Source: JABCYV01 sp963729325
Lineage (GTDB): Bacteria > Acidobacteriota > Terriglobia > Terriglobales > Acidobacteriaceae
Assembly (NCBI GenBank): GCA_963729325.1
Contig: CAVSNS010000027.1
Coordinates: 1 to 64,000, forward strand
Length of the DNA stretch: 64,000 bases
Direction: 5' to 3'
Under the pieces are notes generated by a model. The model was not told where the DNA came from and did not search any database. It saw only the letters and a program-made list of their open reading frames with translations. Shown here one piece after another: positions 55,008-63,630 of this stretch; the first letter of the stretch is position 1, and each line of letters starts with the position of its first letter. Made by a program: the position numbers and the translations under genes.

Positions 55008-55988
55008 TCAAGATGCCCCGGCCGCATTTCGTCGATACTCTCTAGGTGCGACACCGAGTAATCGCTTGAATGCCTTGCTGAAGGCGGCGTCAGAATCGTA
55101 GCCAACGGATTTTGCCACCTCGAATAGCTTCTTATCAGTTTTCTGCAGCAATCCTGTAGCCCTCTGCATTCTCCAATTTGTCAAATATTCCAGTGGTGTT
55201 TCCCCAACCAGTTCTTTGAAGCGCACCGCGAAAGCGGAACGAGACATACCGCAGGACGCAGCCAGCGATTCGACTGTCCAGCGATGGTCCACTTTCTCGT
55301 GCATGGATTTGAGAGCGGAACCAATTCGCGGATCGAAAATCGCTCGCAGCAAACCGCTCTTGCAGCTGTCTGACCGAGATCCGATGTGGGCACGGATCGA
55401 GTGTATGAACAATAGATCTGCCAAGCGGTTGACCGCCAGTTCCCACCCCGGCGCCAGCTCCGCCATCTCCGAGGCAAGCATGTTTAGCGTCGTATGCAGC
55501 GCCAGGCTCTGCGCTTGATCAGCCTTGACGAGTATGAGTGGAGGAAGCAAGCGCATCATTTGATTCACGCTGGTCGCACAGAATCTGAGCCATCCCGAAA
55601 TGATCTTGGCCGGCGCTCCTCCGCCACCGTATGAGATCACCTGGCTACCATTTCTGGGTGCGACTTCACAGAAGCTGCGGGCGCGCGTCCGTGGATTGTC
55701 CCGCAGCGTGTATGCGCTTCCGGGCGCAAGCAAGAAGGAGTCTCCTCCGGCGAGTGGTATTGGGCCGGGAATGCCCTCGACGCTGAGCCAGCAGTTGCCG
55801 CGGGAGAGCATTCCGAAATGAGCGAAGTGGAAAGGCGAACTTGCGGACTCAGTCGAATGTTCGCCTTTCCCAACTCCCTCCGCGACATCGGCATCTCTCT
55901 TTAGCCCCCAGGGCGCGGTGGCTTCTAGTCGAGCATGCACCACGCTTACGATTTGCATCGTTTGAAACAGATCGGTAATCGGGTCCAA
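55008..55988 (-). CDS. AraC-family transcriptional regulator
   Basis: A TTG start at 55988 is chosen: ggagg lies six to seven bases upstream and it gives the usual N-terminus LDPITDLFQTMQIVSVVHAR. The longer frame from 56276 would run through the azoR promoter. Residues about 20-200 are a cupin-type sensor of the AraC_binding/Cupin_6 kind; about 225-320 form the double-HTH domain (WTVESLAASCGMSRSAFAVR, FEVAKSVGYDSDAAFSKAFK). It is divergent from the azoreductase gene, the likely target. Confidence 0.92.
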   Translation of the reverse strand: MDPITDLFQTMQIVSVVHARLEATAPWGLKRDADVAEGVGKGEHSTESASSPFHFAHFGMLSRGNCWLSVEGIPGPIPLAGGDSFLLAPGSAYTLRDNPRTRARSFCEVAPRNGSQVISYGGGGAPAKIISGWLRFCATSVNQMMRLLPPLILVKADQAQSLALHTTLNMLASEMAELAPGWELAVNRLADLLFIHSIRAHIGSRSDSCKSGLLRAIFDPRIGSALKSMHEKVDHRWTVESLAASCGMSRSAFAVRFKELVGETPLEYLTNWRMQRATGLLQKTDKKLFEVAKSVGYDSDAAFSKAFKRLLGVAPREYRRNAAGAS

Positions 55989-56023
55989 CTTGGACCTCCA
56001 ATCTGGACTTTTGAACAAGTTAA

Positions 56024-56050
56024 CTGGACGAATTGACAGTTCACGTCCAG
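56024..56050. promoter_or_regulatory. Inverted repeat operator candidate between araC-type gene and azoR
   Basis: Ctggacg (56024-56030) and cgtccag (56044-56050) form a perfect inverted repeat. Two more tggac copies follow in direct orientation at 56004 and 56056. A ttgaca (56033-56038) lies between the arms. The position in the 118-base divergent gap fits a binding site for the adjacent AraC-type protein. Confidence 0.45.
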
Positions 56051-56105
56051 ATGCTTGGACATCTATTCGGGAGGTTAGATGAATTCCCTGGACCAGGAGG
56101 TTCAC

Positions 56106-56732
56106 ATGAAGCTGCTTCAAATCGATTCCAGTGCGCGGACCAGTTCCGTGACCCGGCGACTCACGACCAGATTCGCTGAGGAATGGAAAAAGAATCATCC
56201 GGATGGCGAAGTCATCCGGCGAGACCTTCCCGCAACAGTACTTCCACTGATTACCGATGACTGGAGTGCGACCCACCTCGAAGATTCGAAGCTGACGCCG
56301 GCACAGAGGTCGTATCTTTCGACCTCAGATGCGTTAATCGAAGAACTCGAGGCGGCGGACACGGTCGTCATTGGCGCGCCGATGTACAACTTCTCGATCC
56401 CTTCGTCACTTAAAGCATGGATCGATCACATCGTGCGGATCGGGAAAACCGTTGGCTACGGGCCAAACGGTCCACAAGGCCTTCTCACGAGAAAGAAAGT
56501 TGTCGTCATCACTTCCCGCGGGGGCGCGTATGAAAAGGGTACGGCGAGGGAAGCTTTCGATTTTCAGGAACCCTACCTGCGCCACATTCTGGGTTTCATC
56601 GGACTTACTGACGTTGCGTTTATTCATGCCGAGAACCAGGCTCGCGAGGAGGTCGCTGTCTTTTTCGCAGATGCTGCAGAACGTATTGGCGGAATCGTCG
56701 TTGATCAAAACCAGCAAGTAGTCACTTTTTGA
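56106..56732 (+). CDS. azoR: FMN-dependent NADH-azoreductase
   Basis: Flavodoxin-fold quinone/azo reductase that transfers two electrons from NAD(P)H to quinones or azo bonds. ATG at 56106 follows aggaggttcac; a start nine codons upstream is less likely. The 208-residue protein has the FMN-phosphate motif (IDSSARTSSVTRRL), GAPMYNFSIPSSLKAWIDHI and VVITSRGGAY. It is the first gene of a short operon with a DoxX-like gene 16 bases downstream, divergent from the regulator. Confidence 0.95.
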   Translation: MKLLQIDSSARTSSVTRRLTTRFAEEWKKNHPDGEVIRRDLPATVLPLITDDWSATHLEDSKLTPAQRSYLSTSDALIEELEAADTVVIGAPMYNFSIPSSLKAWIDHIVRIGKTVGYGPNGPQGLLTRKKVVVITSRGGAYEKGTAREAFDFQEPYLRHILGFIGLTDVAFIHAENQAREEVAVFFADAAERIGGIVVDQNQQVVTF

Positions 56733-56748
56733 CTGGAGGGAATATCGC

Positions 56749-57114
56749 ATGAATACAGCCTTATGGGTCGTACAGGGAGTCCTGGCATTGGCGTTCCTTG
56801 CAGCGGGTGGGGTGAAGGTGTTCGCTTATGAAAAGTATAAGGCGACATCTGAGAAAAATGGGCCCAGCGGCCTGACGCGCGGTCTCATAACATTCATCGG
56901 CATTGCCGAACTCGCCGGTGCCAGCGGGGTCGTTCTCCCGATGGCAGTCAACGTCGCTCCCGGACTCAGTGCGTGGGCCGCCGTTGGGCTTGCAACCGTC
57001 ATGCTGTTGGCTATTGGCTACCACCTGCGCCGCCGCGAATCAGCGGCCGCGCCCGCCATTCTCCTTGCCCTGGCCGTGTTTGTAGCGATTGGGCGCCTTC
57101 GTCACGAAGCGTGA
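56749..57114 (+). CDS. DoxX-like membrane protein
   Basis: A 121-residue protein with four helices: WVVQGVLALAFLAAGGVKVF, GLITFIGIAELAGASGVVLP, LSAWAAVGLATVMLLAIGYH and PAILLALAVFVAIGRL. The GGVKVF and IGIAELAG elements are typical of the DoxX-like family. ATG follows ggagggaatatcgc. Co-transcription with azoR and divergence from an AraC regulator suggest a role in redox or electrophile stress. Confidence 0.9.
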   Translation: MNTALWVVQGVLALAFLAAGGVKVFAYEKYKATSEKNGPSGLTRGLITFIGIAELAGASGVVLPMAVNVAPGLSAWAAVGLATVMLLAIGYHLRRRESAAAPAILLALAVFVAIGRLRHEA

Positions 57115-57555
57115 GCCGGAGGGCCCCAAACCATGGACGGAGTCTGAAACCCCGAGCCGCCGCTTACTGAATGCCTTTGGTGTCGAACAGGGTCGAAAAG
57201 ATCCGCTGCACGGCGTATGAGGCGAGTGCGCCGTCGGGTCTTCCCCAATTCTTCATCTTCCCGGAACCTGGCTTTGCCCTACACTTCGGATTGATTGGTC
57301 ATCTCCAATACCATTCGGTGTTGGCCATCGCAAAACACAAAATAAGTGCCTGAGGTGTCGGGTGCCAAAATTGATCTAACTGAAAACAATGCGGTTGTTG
57401 GGTTCGTTTCGCAAAATCATAGCCCGGGCCCGGATCGCGAGCAGGACCGATGACCAAGCGATAGCGCCGCGGCCTGGTTTTCTTTTGAACGTCGATTATA
57501 TGCATATACATCTATTGTTGGGCCAAAAACCCCAATAGTGGCTGGAGAGGATCGG
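57115..57555. other. Gap without a supported gene
   Basis: Several short ORFs in different frames overlap and none shows protein-like content. I see no terminator with a clear T tract after the DoxX-like gene. The last 60 bases before 57538 are AT-rich (gattatatgcatatacatc) and may hold a promoter. Confidence 0.4.
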
Positions 57556-57762
57556 ATGAGCCAGGAGATTTTATGGGGACAGACCCGGCAAAAGGAAACT
57601 GCTCTGGTTACCGGTGCCTCCTCCGGAATCGGACTCGAACTCGCGCGAGTGCTCGCGGCGAATGGTCACGCACTCGTGCTCGTTGCGCGTGATCGTGAGA
57701 AGTTGATAGCAGTGGCGGGATAGCTCCAGACAGAATTGCCGGTTCCAATTTCGATTGCTTGA
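57556..57762 (+). pseudogene. N-terminal stub of a short-chain dehydrogenase/reductase
   Basis: The stub begins MSQEILWGQTRQKETALVTG and has the Rossmann motif TGASSGIGLELARVLAANGH and LVLVARDREKL. It stops at TAG 57721-57723, where the family would read Glu, so GAG to TAG is the likely change. The same frame then continues family-like as LQTELPVPISIA and meets a second stop at 57762. Beyond that the similarity ends. It lacks the catalytic YxxxK region. Confidence 0.75.
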
Positions 57763-57774
57763 TCCTGTGAGTTC

Positions 57775-58201
57775 TTACTTCCACCAGGCACGCGTCAACG
57801 CCAGACGGTCAGCTTTTTCGCCACGACGTGCAATAGAGATGCTCTGCAAAAAGTCATAATCGGAAAGGGCCGTGTCATCAATGTCTAGAACGATCGCGAG
57901 TTTGCCTGCTTGCTGAGTGGTGTGGGCCAGACGCTTTATCCAAATAACTTTGGGCCTCCCAAGCGACTTGATCGATTTCGTTTTGGTAGCAGCCGCAACT
58001 GCAGCTGCAATCGTGGTAGCTGATTAAGACTTGTTTGATTCGGTAAAGATTGGGCACCTTCTCTATTTGGGCGTGAGTCTGCGATGGAGGAGTCGAGGCT
58101 TGTGTTTGAGCATTGCAGTTGCTAGCGGGCAAGAAGATCGAACTGCCCAGTAGAATCCGAGCTAAAAGCAAACGCGTGGATAGATCTGTTGGCCAGGTCA
58201 T
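57775..58201 (-). pseudogene. 5' half of a HAD-superfamily acid phosphatase (inverted)
   Basis: On the minus strand the first frame, from MTWPTDLSTRLLLARILLGS, encodes a signal peptide and the N-terminal helices of a class B-like phosphatase (NLYRIKQVLISYHDCSC, then QNEIDQVAWEAQSYLD). In a second frame it continues as LAIVLDIDDTALSDYDFLQ, the nucleophile motif DxDxT. It ends at a stop at 57775-57777 after a stretch that no longer looks like the family. The matching 3' half lies at 58935-59312 on the opposite strand. Confidence 0.65.
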
Positions 58202-58327
58202 GCAACCGCTACCCTCCATTTTGTCTACGTGGCATCATCGCAGTCCGCCGAGACCACTCCTTGCCAATTCGCCGTGCCTCACACTCCATTCCACTGAGGT
58301 TTAGGATGCGTTCTGAATTGAAGCTGA

Positions 58328-59032
58328 CTGAAGATAGAGCTGTCACGTTTTTCATCACGGCTCCAGCCTTATGTTGTGATGGAGATTTTTGACCGCCTGA
58401 AGGCAGCTTTTCGTGAGTATCGAAGCTTGCGTGCGAGTAGCAAATCAACTGCCGCAGTGGAGCACGCGATCGTCTTCTACGCTGGGTGGCTCGGCCACTA
58501 CGTGGCTGACGGTTCGCAGCCGCTGCACACCACCATTTACTACAACGGCTGGGTAGGTCCCAACTCACAGGGCTACACCACCGAACATGGGATTTACGCG
58601 ATGTTTGAGACCACGTATGTGGCCCAGAACGTTAAGGCGAAGGATTTTGCTAGATTGGTGCACAGCCCTGAACAACTCACCCAGCCCTTCAAGCAATACG
58701 TTGATTACCTTAAGGACTCAAACAAGCAGGTAGAAACGGTCTATCGACTCCACAAGAGTGGAGGGTTCAACGGAAAGGGTTCACCGGAGGCCTTCGAGTT
58801 CACAGTTCGCAGGCTTGTGGCCGGCTCTCAGATGCTTTTGAACCTCTGGTATACCGCCTGGCTCGATAGCGCGGTCCATCCCAAGGACCGCTCAGGCTCC
58901 GCCGCCAGCGTTACCGAGCAAATAGACCGTCTAAAACTACAGAACGGATCTTTTCAACGCTTGGGTTTCCCAGGAAAGAGGTGCCCCTATTGCTGCAGTT
59001 CTTCGGCTGTTCAATTTCGCCGTTCAGAATAA
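58328..59032 (+). pseudogene. Truncated S1/P1-type nuclease (zinc-dependent) remnant
   Basis: The open frame starts at about 58328, with a possible GTG at 58376, and lacks the first third of the protein. It encodes LQPYVVMEIFDRLKAAF, VFYAGWLGHYVADGSQPLHT (two zinc-ligand histidines and Asp) and YTTEHGIYAMFETTYVAQN. These match the middle and C-terminal part of phospholipase C/P1 nuclease-like proteins. After about residue 185 the frame runs into phosphatase DNA. The Trp1 and N-terminal His zinc ligands are missing, so it is unlikely to be active. Confidence 0.7.
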
Positions 59033-59312
59033 GGTAGCAGTTTTCTTTGTGACAGGACGTCCTGAATCGCAGAGACAGGCGACTGTCGATAATCTGGAAA
59101 AAGCGGGCTACCACGGATGGAGTCATCTTTTTATGAAGTCAGACAATTTCCACCCACGAAGAATCAGTCAGTTCAAGTCTCCTGTTCGTCACACGATAGC
59201 AGCAAAAGGTTACACGATCGTGATCAATCTCGGCGATCAGAGAAGTGATCTTGAAGGCGAGCGAGCAGAGTTGTCGCTGAAGCTTCCAAATCCGTTCTAT
59301 TACATACGCTGA
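58935..59312 (+). pseudogene. 3' half of a HAD-superfamily acid phosphatase
   Basis: A frame open after the stop at 58932-58934 encodes DLFNAWVSQERGAPIAAVLR, the hydrophobic VAVFFVTGRPESQRQATVDN segment and VINLGDQRSDLEGERAELSL, ending in LPNPFYYIR. These are the second, third and C-terminal motifs of class B-like acid phosphatases, with GDQxSD binding Mg. It has no start codon or N-terminus of its own. The 5' half is at 57775-58201 on the minus strand. Confidence 0.8.
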
Positions 59313-59839
59313 GTGATGGGTAACTTTACCCCTTGCGACCTCTGCATGACTTTCCGCAGAATCCCGCAAGAACTTGTGGCAATCGTCGGCCCAGCACGCT
59401 GTAATAAAATTGTAATGGTTGCACGATCAAAACAAGTTGTTTCAATTCGGCACGGATCAAATCGACTCATTTGTACCACCACGTTGAAAAGAGTAGTGGA
59501 GTAGAACATTTTCATAACGGTGCAGAAGCAGCTTGTGTACTTGAAAACCGCTGTACGGGAAACCGAGTGGGACGTTTGGGTCAGGCGAATCGCGGGGAAG
59601 GCATGGCAGAACGATTCGGCACCCTTGGCCTTGAGTTCGCGTCAACGGAGATTCCCCACTACTTCAGCAGCCGTTCCGCGATATAGCAATGGTTTTTGTC
59701 GCGAAGAATCCGCGCTTGGACCAACTGACCCTAAATCTCATCCTCTAGTCTCTAGGGTAAAGGAATGGCTCAGTGACTTTAGATGGCGCCTATCTGTTTC
59801 TGCGGGTTTCCCCATTGCAGTGCCTCAATAGCCCCATCA
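59313..59839. other. Gap between phosphatase remnant and group II intron
   Basis: No gene is supported. Short ORFs on both strands have no recognisable content. A plus-strand stretch (gtgtacttgaaaaccgctg, about 59533) recalls group II domain V but the pairing is poor. Confidence 0.4.
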
Positions 59840-59865
59840 TGACCAGTTCACCATTCCCTTCCCAT

Positions 59866-59900
59866 CCCACCGGACGTTCAGTTTTCCCGAATCCGGCGGT
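59866..59900 (-). ncRNA. Group II intron domain V
   Basis: On the minus strand the sequence reads accgccggattcgggaaaac followed by tgaacgtccggtggg. Outer arms cgccgga and tccggtg pair, and the inner ttc-gg and ctgaa arms close a gaaa-type loop, with the usual two-base bulge (ac). The triad is CGC rather than the more common AGC. Confidence 0.65.
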
Positions 59901-59931
59901 CCGACAGTCTTCGTCACACCGCATGCGCAGG

Positions 59932-61242
59932 CTAGCGCGCGTACTCGATGACCCCACTCCCGATATAGATCATTCCTCGGGCGTACAGAGTCGCATTCGG
60001 GTACTTCCTCCACCCGAAGCCTCGACCTTTATGGCGAAAGTTCAAGTAGCGGCGAAAGCGTGTGTTGATGAAGCGTTGCAAGCTTCGAAACGCGTTGCTT
60101 GCGTTGGTGTGGCGATAGTAGTTCACCCATCCCCGCACCGCTTGGCTCACTTGCTCAACAAACTCCGCGGCCCCTATCGGCGCCCGCCGCTTGGTGAAGT
60201 ACTTAATCCGTCGTCGAATGTTGCGCTGCGCGGCCTTGCTGGGAAAGATGTAGATGGTCTGCTTGCCGCTTTTGGATGAACGCCGCTTCACGAACTGAAA
60301 CCCGATGAAGTCGAATCCTTCGATCAACTTCGTGATTCGGGTCTTTTCGCGATTGACCGTTAGGCCCATCCGTGACGCGATGGCCTCGAATGCCTGAAGA
60401 GCATGCGCACCGCTCTTGCGGCAAATGAGAATCGCATCATCAGCGTAGCGGTGCAGTGTGGCCCCCAGTTTCTCCGGGTAGCCCCGCTTGTGCCACACCT
60501 GGTCCAGCAAGTTCAGGTAGATGTTGCTATAGAGCGGCGAGATCGGTGACCCTTGCGGGACTCCCACCCTCGTTGGCTCCACCTTCCCTTCATAGGCGAT
60601 TCCAACCGTCAGGCTCTGCTTGATCAGCCGCAGCATGCTCCCATCCACCACGCGTTGCTGGATCAAGATGATCAGCTTGTCGTGCGGAATGGTCGTGAAG
60701 TAGCTGCGGAAATCAATCTCCACCACGCCCCAGGCTCCCTGATACAGATCGTTGCGAATCGCCGTCGAGGCCATCTTCGCATCTCGCTGCGGACGGTAGC
60801 CGTATGAACATGGGTGAAAGTCGGCTTCAAAGATAGGTTCCAGCACCAGCTTCATCGCAGTCTGCACCACGCGATCTTCGACCGTCGCGATTCCTAGTGG
60901 CCGAGTGCCTCCCTTCGGTTTCGGGATATCTACTCTTCGCACCGGTTGAAAGCGATAGGTCTTGGCCCGCAGTTGTTCCTGCAATCGGCTGATCATCCCC
61001 TCTTCTTTTCCACGCGACACAATGCCTTCGATGGTTTCGCCATCCACGCCTGGCGCACCCCGGTTTTCTTTCACCTGTTGCCAGGCTTCCCTGAGCACGT
61101 CCATGCGCCACACTTTGTCATACAGACTGTAGAACTTCACAGCTTTCGACTGCTTGGCTGTGCGATATAGGGTTCTTTGCAGTTGCCGAACTTGTTCTGT
61201 TTCGTTTCTAGCCATAGGGCAATAAAACTTCCTCAACTGCAT
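59932..61242 (-). CDS. ltrA: Group II intron reverse transcriptase/maturase
   Basis: ATG at 61242 follows agaggttca. The 436-residue protein has RT motifs in order: NRGAPGVDGETIEGI, VDIPKPKGGTRPLGIATVED, VEIDFRSYFTTIPHD, GVPQGSPISPLYSNIYL and the catalytic RYADDAILIC. The maturase X-domain follows (WVNYYRHTNASNAFRSLQRF). There is no HNH endonuclease domain at the C-terminus. It should splice and reverse-transcribe the surrounding intron. All catalytic residues are intact. Confidence 0.95.
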   Translation of the reverse strand: MQLRKFYCPMARNETEQVRQLQRTLYRTAKQSKAVKFYSLYDKVWRMDVLREAWQQVKENRGAPGVDGETIEGIVSRGKEEGMISRLQEQLRAKTYRFQPVRRVDIPKPKGGTRPLGIATVEDRVVQTAMKLVLEPIFEADFHPCSYGYRPQRDAKMASTAIRNDLYQGAWGVVEIDFRSYFTTIPHDKLIILIQQRVVDGSMLRLIKQSLTVGIAYEGKVEPTRVGVPQGSPISPLYSNIYLNLLDQVWHKRGYPEKLGATLHRYADDAILICRKSGAHALQAFEAIASRMGLTVNREKTRITKLIEGFDFIGFQFVKRRSSKSGKQTIYIFPSKAAQRNIRRRIKYFTKRRAPIGAAEFVEQVSQAVRGWVNYYRHTNASNAFRSLQRFINTRFRRYLNFRHKGRGFGWRKYPNATLYARGMIYIGSGVIEYAR

Positions 61243-61738
61243 TGAACCTCTGTGACTGAAGCAGGGCCCCTTCCCTCGGGTTGGGTTATGTTGTCCCAGC
61301 CTTCCAGCAGTACTATGAGCCCCGCGGAATTCTCCTCCGACCGAACCGGATTTCGATTGCCTTATACCGGCCCGTTGCTAGCGGTCAGCTGGCATCGGAT
61401 GAGACCTCCCGGCCTAGGATCATCACCCTTTCACAGCGTGCCATCTCCAACACCCCGGTGTGAACAGATGGTTCAGGTGTCCGTTAATCCCCATCTGTTA
61501 GCAGCCTTCCCGCGCAGACGATACGGTCGGCTCACACAGCAAGAGTTTGACGAGGCTGATTCGAGTTCATGGTTATTACGGCCCGCTGCTTTGCATCTTC
61601 GTTCAAGGTCACTTGAGCCGTTGGCTCGCGCCTCCAACTCGACCTCCTGCTAGATCCCCGAACGGACCATTGGGATCAGGGGATTTGCACCCCATTAGGT
61701 TGATGTCTGTACCGGCGTGCCATCCGCTAACCGCGCAC

Positions 61739-62124
61739 CTATAGGTATCAAGTTGCATCGACCTGCAAACTTAGAGATCCGTCAAGCTCAGTACAAATGA
61801 GGGACGTCATGATGAATAACGGATCAGCTCGTCCGTTGATCCTCGATCGGAGCTGGGCGACCAAGTTCTGGGACTAGTTCAAATCATCTACAGGAAACAC
61901 AAAACCTGTTGATTCATCTCGTAAATTCCAATCTACACGACTCCCGTAAAGCCTCAGTGAACCACCGCTTCGCCGGCTCTCCCCCTTTGCAATCTTTCCA
62001 GCTCGCCCGCGGCGCGGTAGAACTCCCGAGAATAATGGTTATCCCAACGAATTAGCTGGTCAGCCCGCTCCTCCGGAACGCTGAACCTCGCTTCATTCAA
62101 CTCAGCCTCTTCCGCTAACGAACG
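61739..62124. other. Gap upstream of HNH fragment with a minus-strand ORF fragment
   Basis: A minus-strand frame (61954-62166) encodes 70 residues: LAEEAELNEARFSVPEERAD and YSREFYRAAGELERLQRGRA. It resembles the C-terminus of phage- or repeat-associated proteins common in soil bacteria, but it has no natural start and overlaps the HNH fragment. It is probably a remnant. The rest shows nothing recognisable. Confidence 0.4.
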
Positions 62125-62337
62125 TGCCTTCACCCTCCCGAGTTTTACGAAGACGTCCGTCGGCAAGTACTACGTGGAGACGGTTGGCGATGCCAGAGTT
62201 GCGGCACCATGTCGAATCTTGAGGTGCACCACCAGGCATTTCGCAGCCAGTCCGGCGACGACTCGGAGGAGAATCTGATCACTCTGTGCGCAGGATGCCA
62301 TGCTGACATCCACAAGAGCGGGCAATTCTGTGATTGA
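62125..62337 (+). pseudogene. HNH endonuclease, fragment without a clear start
   Basis: An open frame without an ATG encodes EFYEDVRRQVLRGDGWRCQS, CGTMSNLEVHHQAFRSQSGD and ENLITLCAGCHADIHKS. This is a complete HNH core: two CxxC pairs, the LEVHH histidines, ENLITLC and the final His. Only the extreme N-terminus is lost or uses an unusual start. Such small HNH proteins occur alone and as the endonuclease domain of group II intron proteins; the nearby intron RT lacks one, but they are on opposite strands. Confidence 0.7.
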
Positions 62338-62679
62338 TGCCATGGGCAGATCAGCAATGCTTCCGTCTTCAGACCGGCAAAACATACACAATGACCACGC
62401 ACAAGATCCGAGTTCGCAACGACATGCGATCCAATAGGTTCGCGCTATCGCTGAAGGCAATCGAGAAGGGCCCGGTATGAACGTCACTTGGGATGCCGAG
62501 CAAAAGACCTGCGTCGATCCTTTCCGGGGAAATCGGCTTCGATCGAATTTACGACGAACGAAAGTTGTTTCCCACCTCCTCCTACAACATGCAAGAGGAA
62601 GGACCGTGCGTGCTGGGCTCGTCCGCGCAGAACTGCCATTCTTAGGGGGTAGCTTCACGATAAGTTGGAGGGGTCTCCA
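62338..62679. other. Gap without a supported gene
   Basis: ORFs on both strands overlap and look like shadows. No promoter, terminator or repeat stands out. Confidence 0.4.
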
Positions 62680-63504
62680 TCACCTTTTTGTGCACGAACC
62701 AATCGCGGTCAGGGAGATACGTTCTCCCAGATAATAGGCCTTCAGATCGTCCCAGCGCTTAATGTCCGTATTCAGCCAGTCGAAATAGTGAAAAGTAGGG
62801 AATCCAGCCGCTCTCAACATCAGTTCCAACGCTTCCCTGCTAAGCTTACCCACCACTGCGCGCGTCGGAGTGCCGGGCTCACCAACAGCTCCGGTGCTTT
62901 CATGCTCAATCTCTTCATCCCGAACCTCAACGACGCTTCCAGGCAGGGTAGAAATCGCCGTGTCGATCACAAGGTTTGTTGGATTAAGGCGTGCAATCCT
63001 TCGGAATAAAGCCATGTGGTCGATCGTGTGATAGAGGAACCCGAAACAAAATACCGTGTCAAATCTTCCGGCTTCGAGATGGTCTAGTTCGACCAGAACA
63101 TCGCCCTGCAGGAATTGAACTTTGCGGTCGGGCACCTGATGTTCTCGCATGTTGCTGCGGGCTGCCTCGATCAAGTGTTGCCGGGCCTCGATGCCAAGCA
63201 CATATTCCGCACCTGTCTTATATGCGGCAAAGCTCCAACGCCCGTCGTGGGAGGCTATGTCCAATATGCGTCGATCAGAAATAATGTTAGCATTGGATTG
63301 AATCAAGGCACAGTACCGCTGATTAAGTCGGTCTCGTTCGGAGGCCGTTGAGCTTGTGGAGAAGAAGCGCGGGTACGCATCGAAAAAACCCGGAACAGGG
63401 GAACTTTTCTTGCACCGCACCATGATCCTGAACAAGCGCTCCCGCTGTGCAGACCATATCCTCGCCCGAACCAGCGCTGGCAACGTTGGGTTCCGGTTAT
63501 CCAT
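62680..63504 (-). CDS. SAM-dependent methyltransferase
   Basis: Start MDNRNPTLPALVRARIWSAQ is preferred (gagagg upstream); the frame opens at 63525. The class I methyltransferase fold is clear: motif I ILDIASHDGRWSFAAYKTG, then VLGIEARQHLIEAA, VQFLQGDVLVELD and FDTVFCFGFLYHTIDHMALF. The N-terminal 60 residues have no recognised domain. Next to a sulfotransferase gene on the same strand, it may act on a glycan, lipid or small molecule; substrate is not shown. Confidence 0.85.
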   Translation of the reverse strand: MDNRNPTLPALVRARIWSAQRERLFRIMVRCKKSSPVPGFFDAYPRFFSTSSTASERDRLNQRYCALIQSNANIISDRRILDIASHDGRWSFAAYKTGAEYVLGIEARQHLIEAARSNMREHQVPDRKVQFLQGDVLVELDHLEAGRFDTVFCFGFLYHTIDHMALFRRIARLNPTNLVIDTAISTLPGSVVEVRDEEIEHESTGAVGEPGTPTRAVVGKLSREALELMLRAAGFPTFHYFDWLNTDIKRWDDLKAYYLGERISLTAIGSCTKR

Positions 63505-63630
63505 GGGCAATCCTCTCTCAACCAATATCTGACACAGTAAGCTCGTCCGGCACTGCTGACGAAGAACACGTGGCTATTGCCTATCCGGAGTCCATGTTGG
63601 ATTTGGGCGATGCCGAGCGTCTTCGGGCAG

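Larger units (their letters stand above)
59840..61738 (-). mobile_element. Group II intron with reverse transcriptase
   Basis: On the minus strand the 5' end gtgcgcggttag (from 61738) fits the GUGYG consensus. The reverse-transcriptase ORF follows, and a domain V hairpin lies at 59900-59866. The 3' boundary is approximate because I could not fix domain VI. The short length (about 1.9 kb), RT without an endonuclease domain and a CGC-type domain V triad suggest the bacterial C lineage. No interrupted gene is recognisable on either side. Confidence 0.7.

Noticed and set aside
59520..59575. Possible second group II domain V on the plus strand
   Set aside because: Only part of the stem pairs and the catalytic triad is not positioned correctly.
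61252..61653. 133-residue plus-strand ORF
   Set aside because: It lies in the RNA portion of the group II intron and has no recognisable domain.
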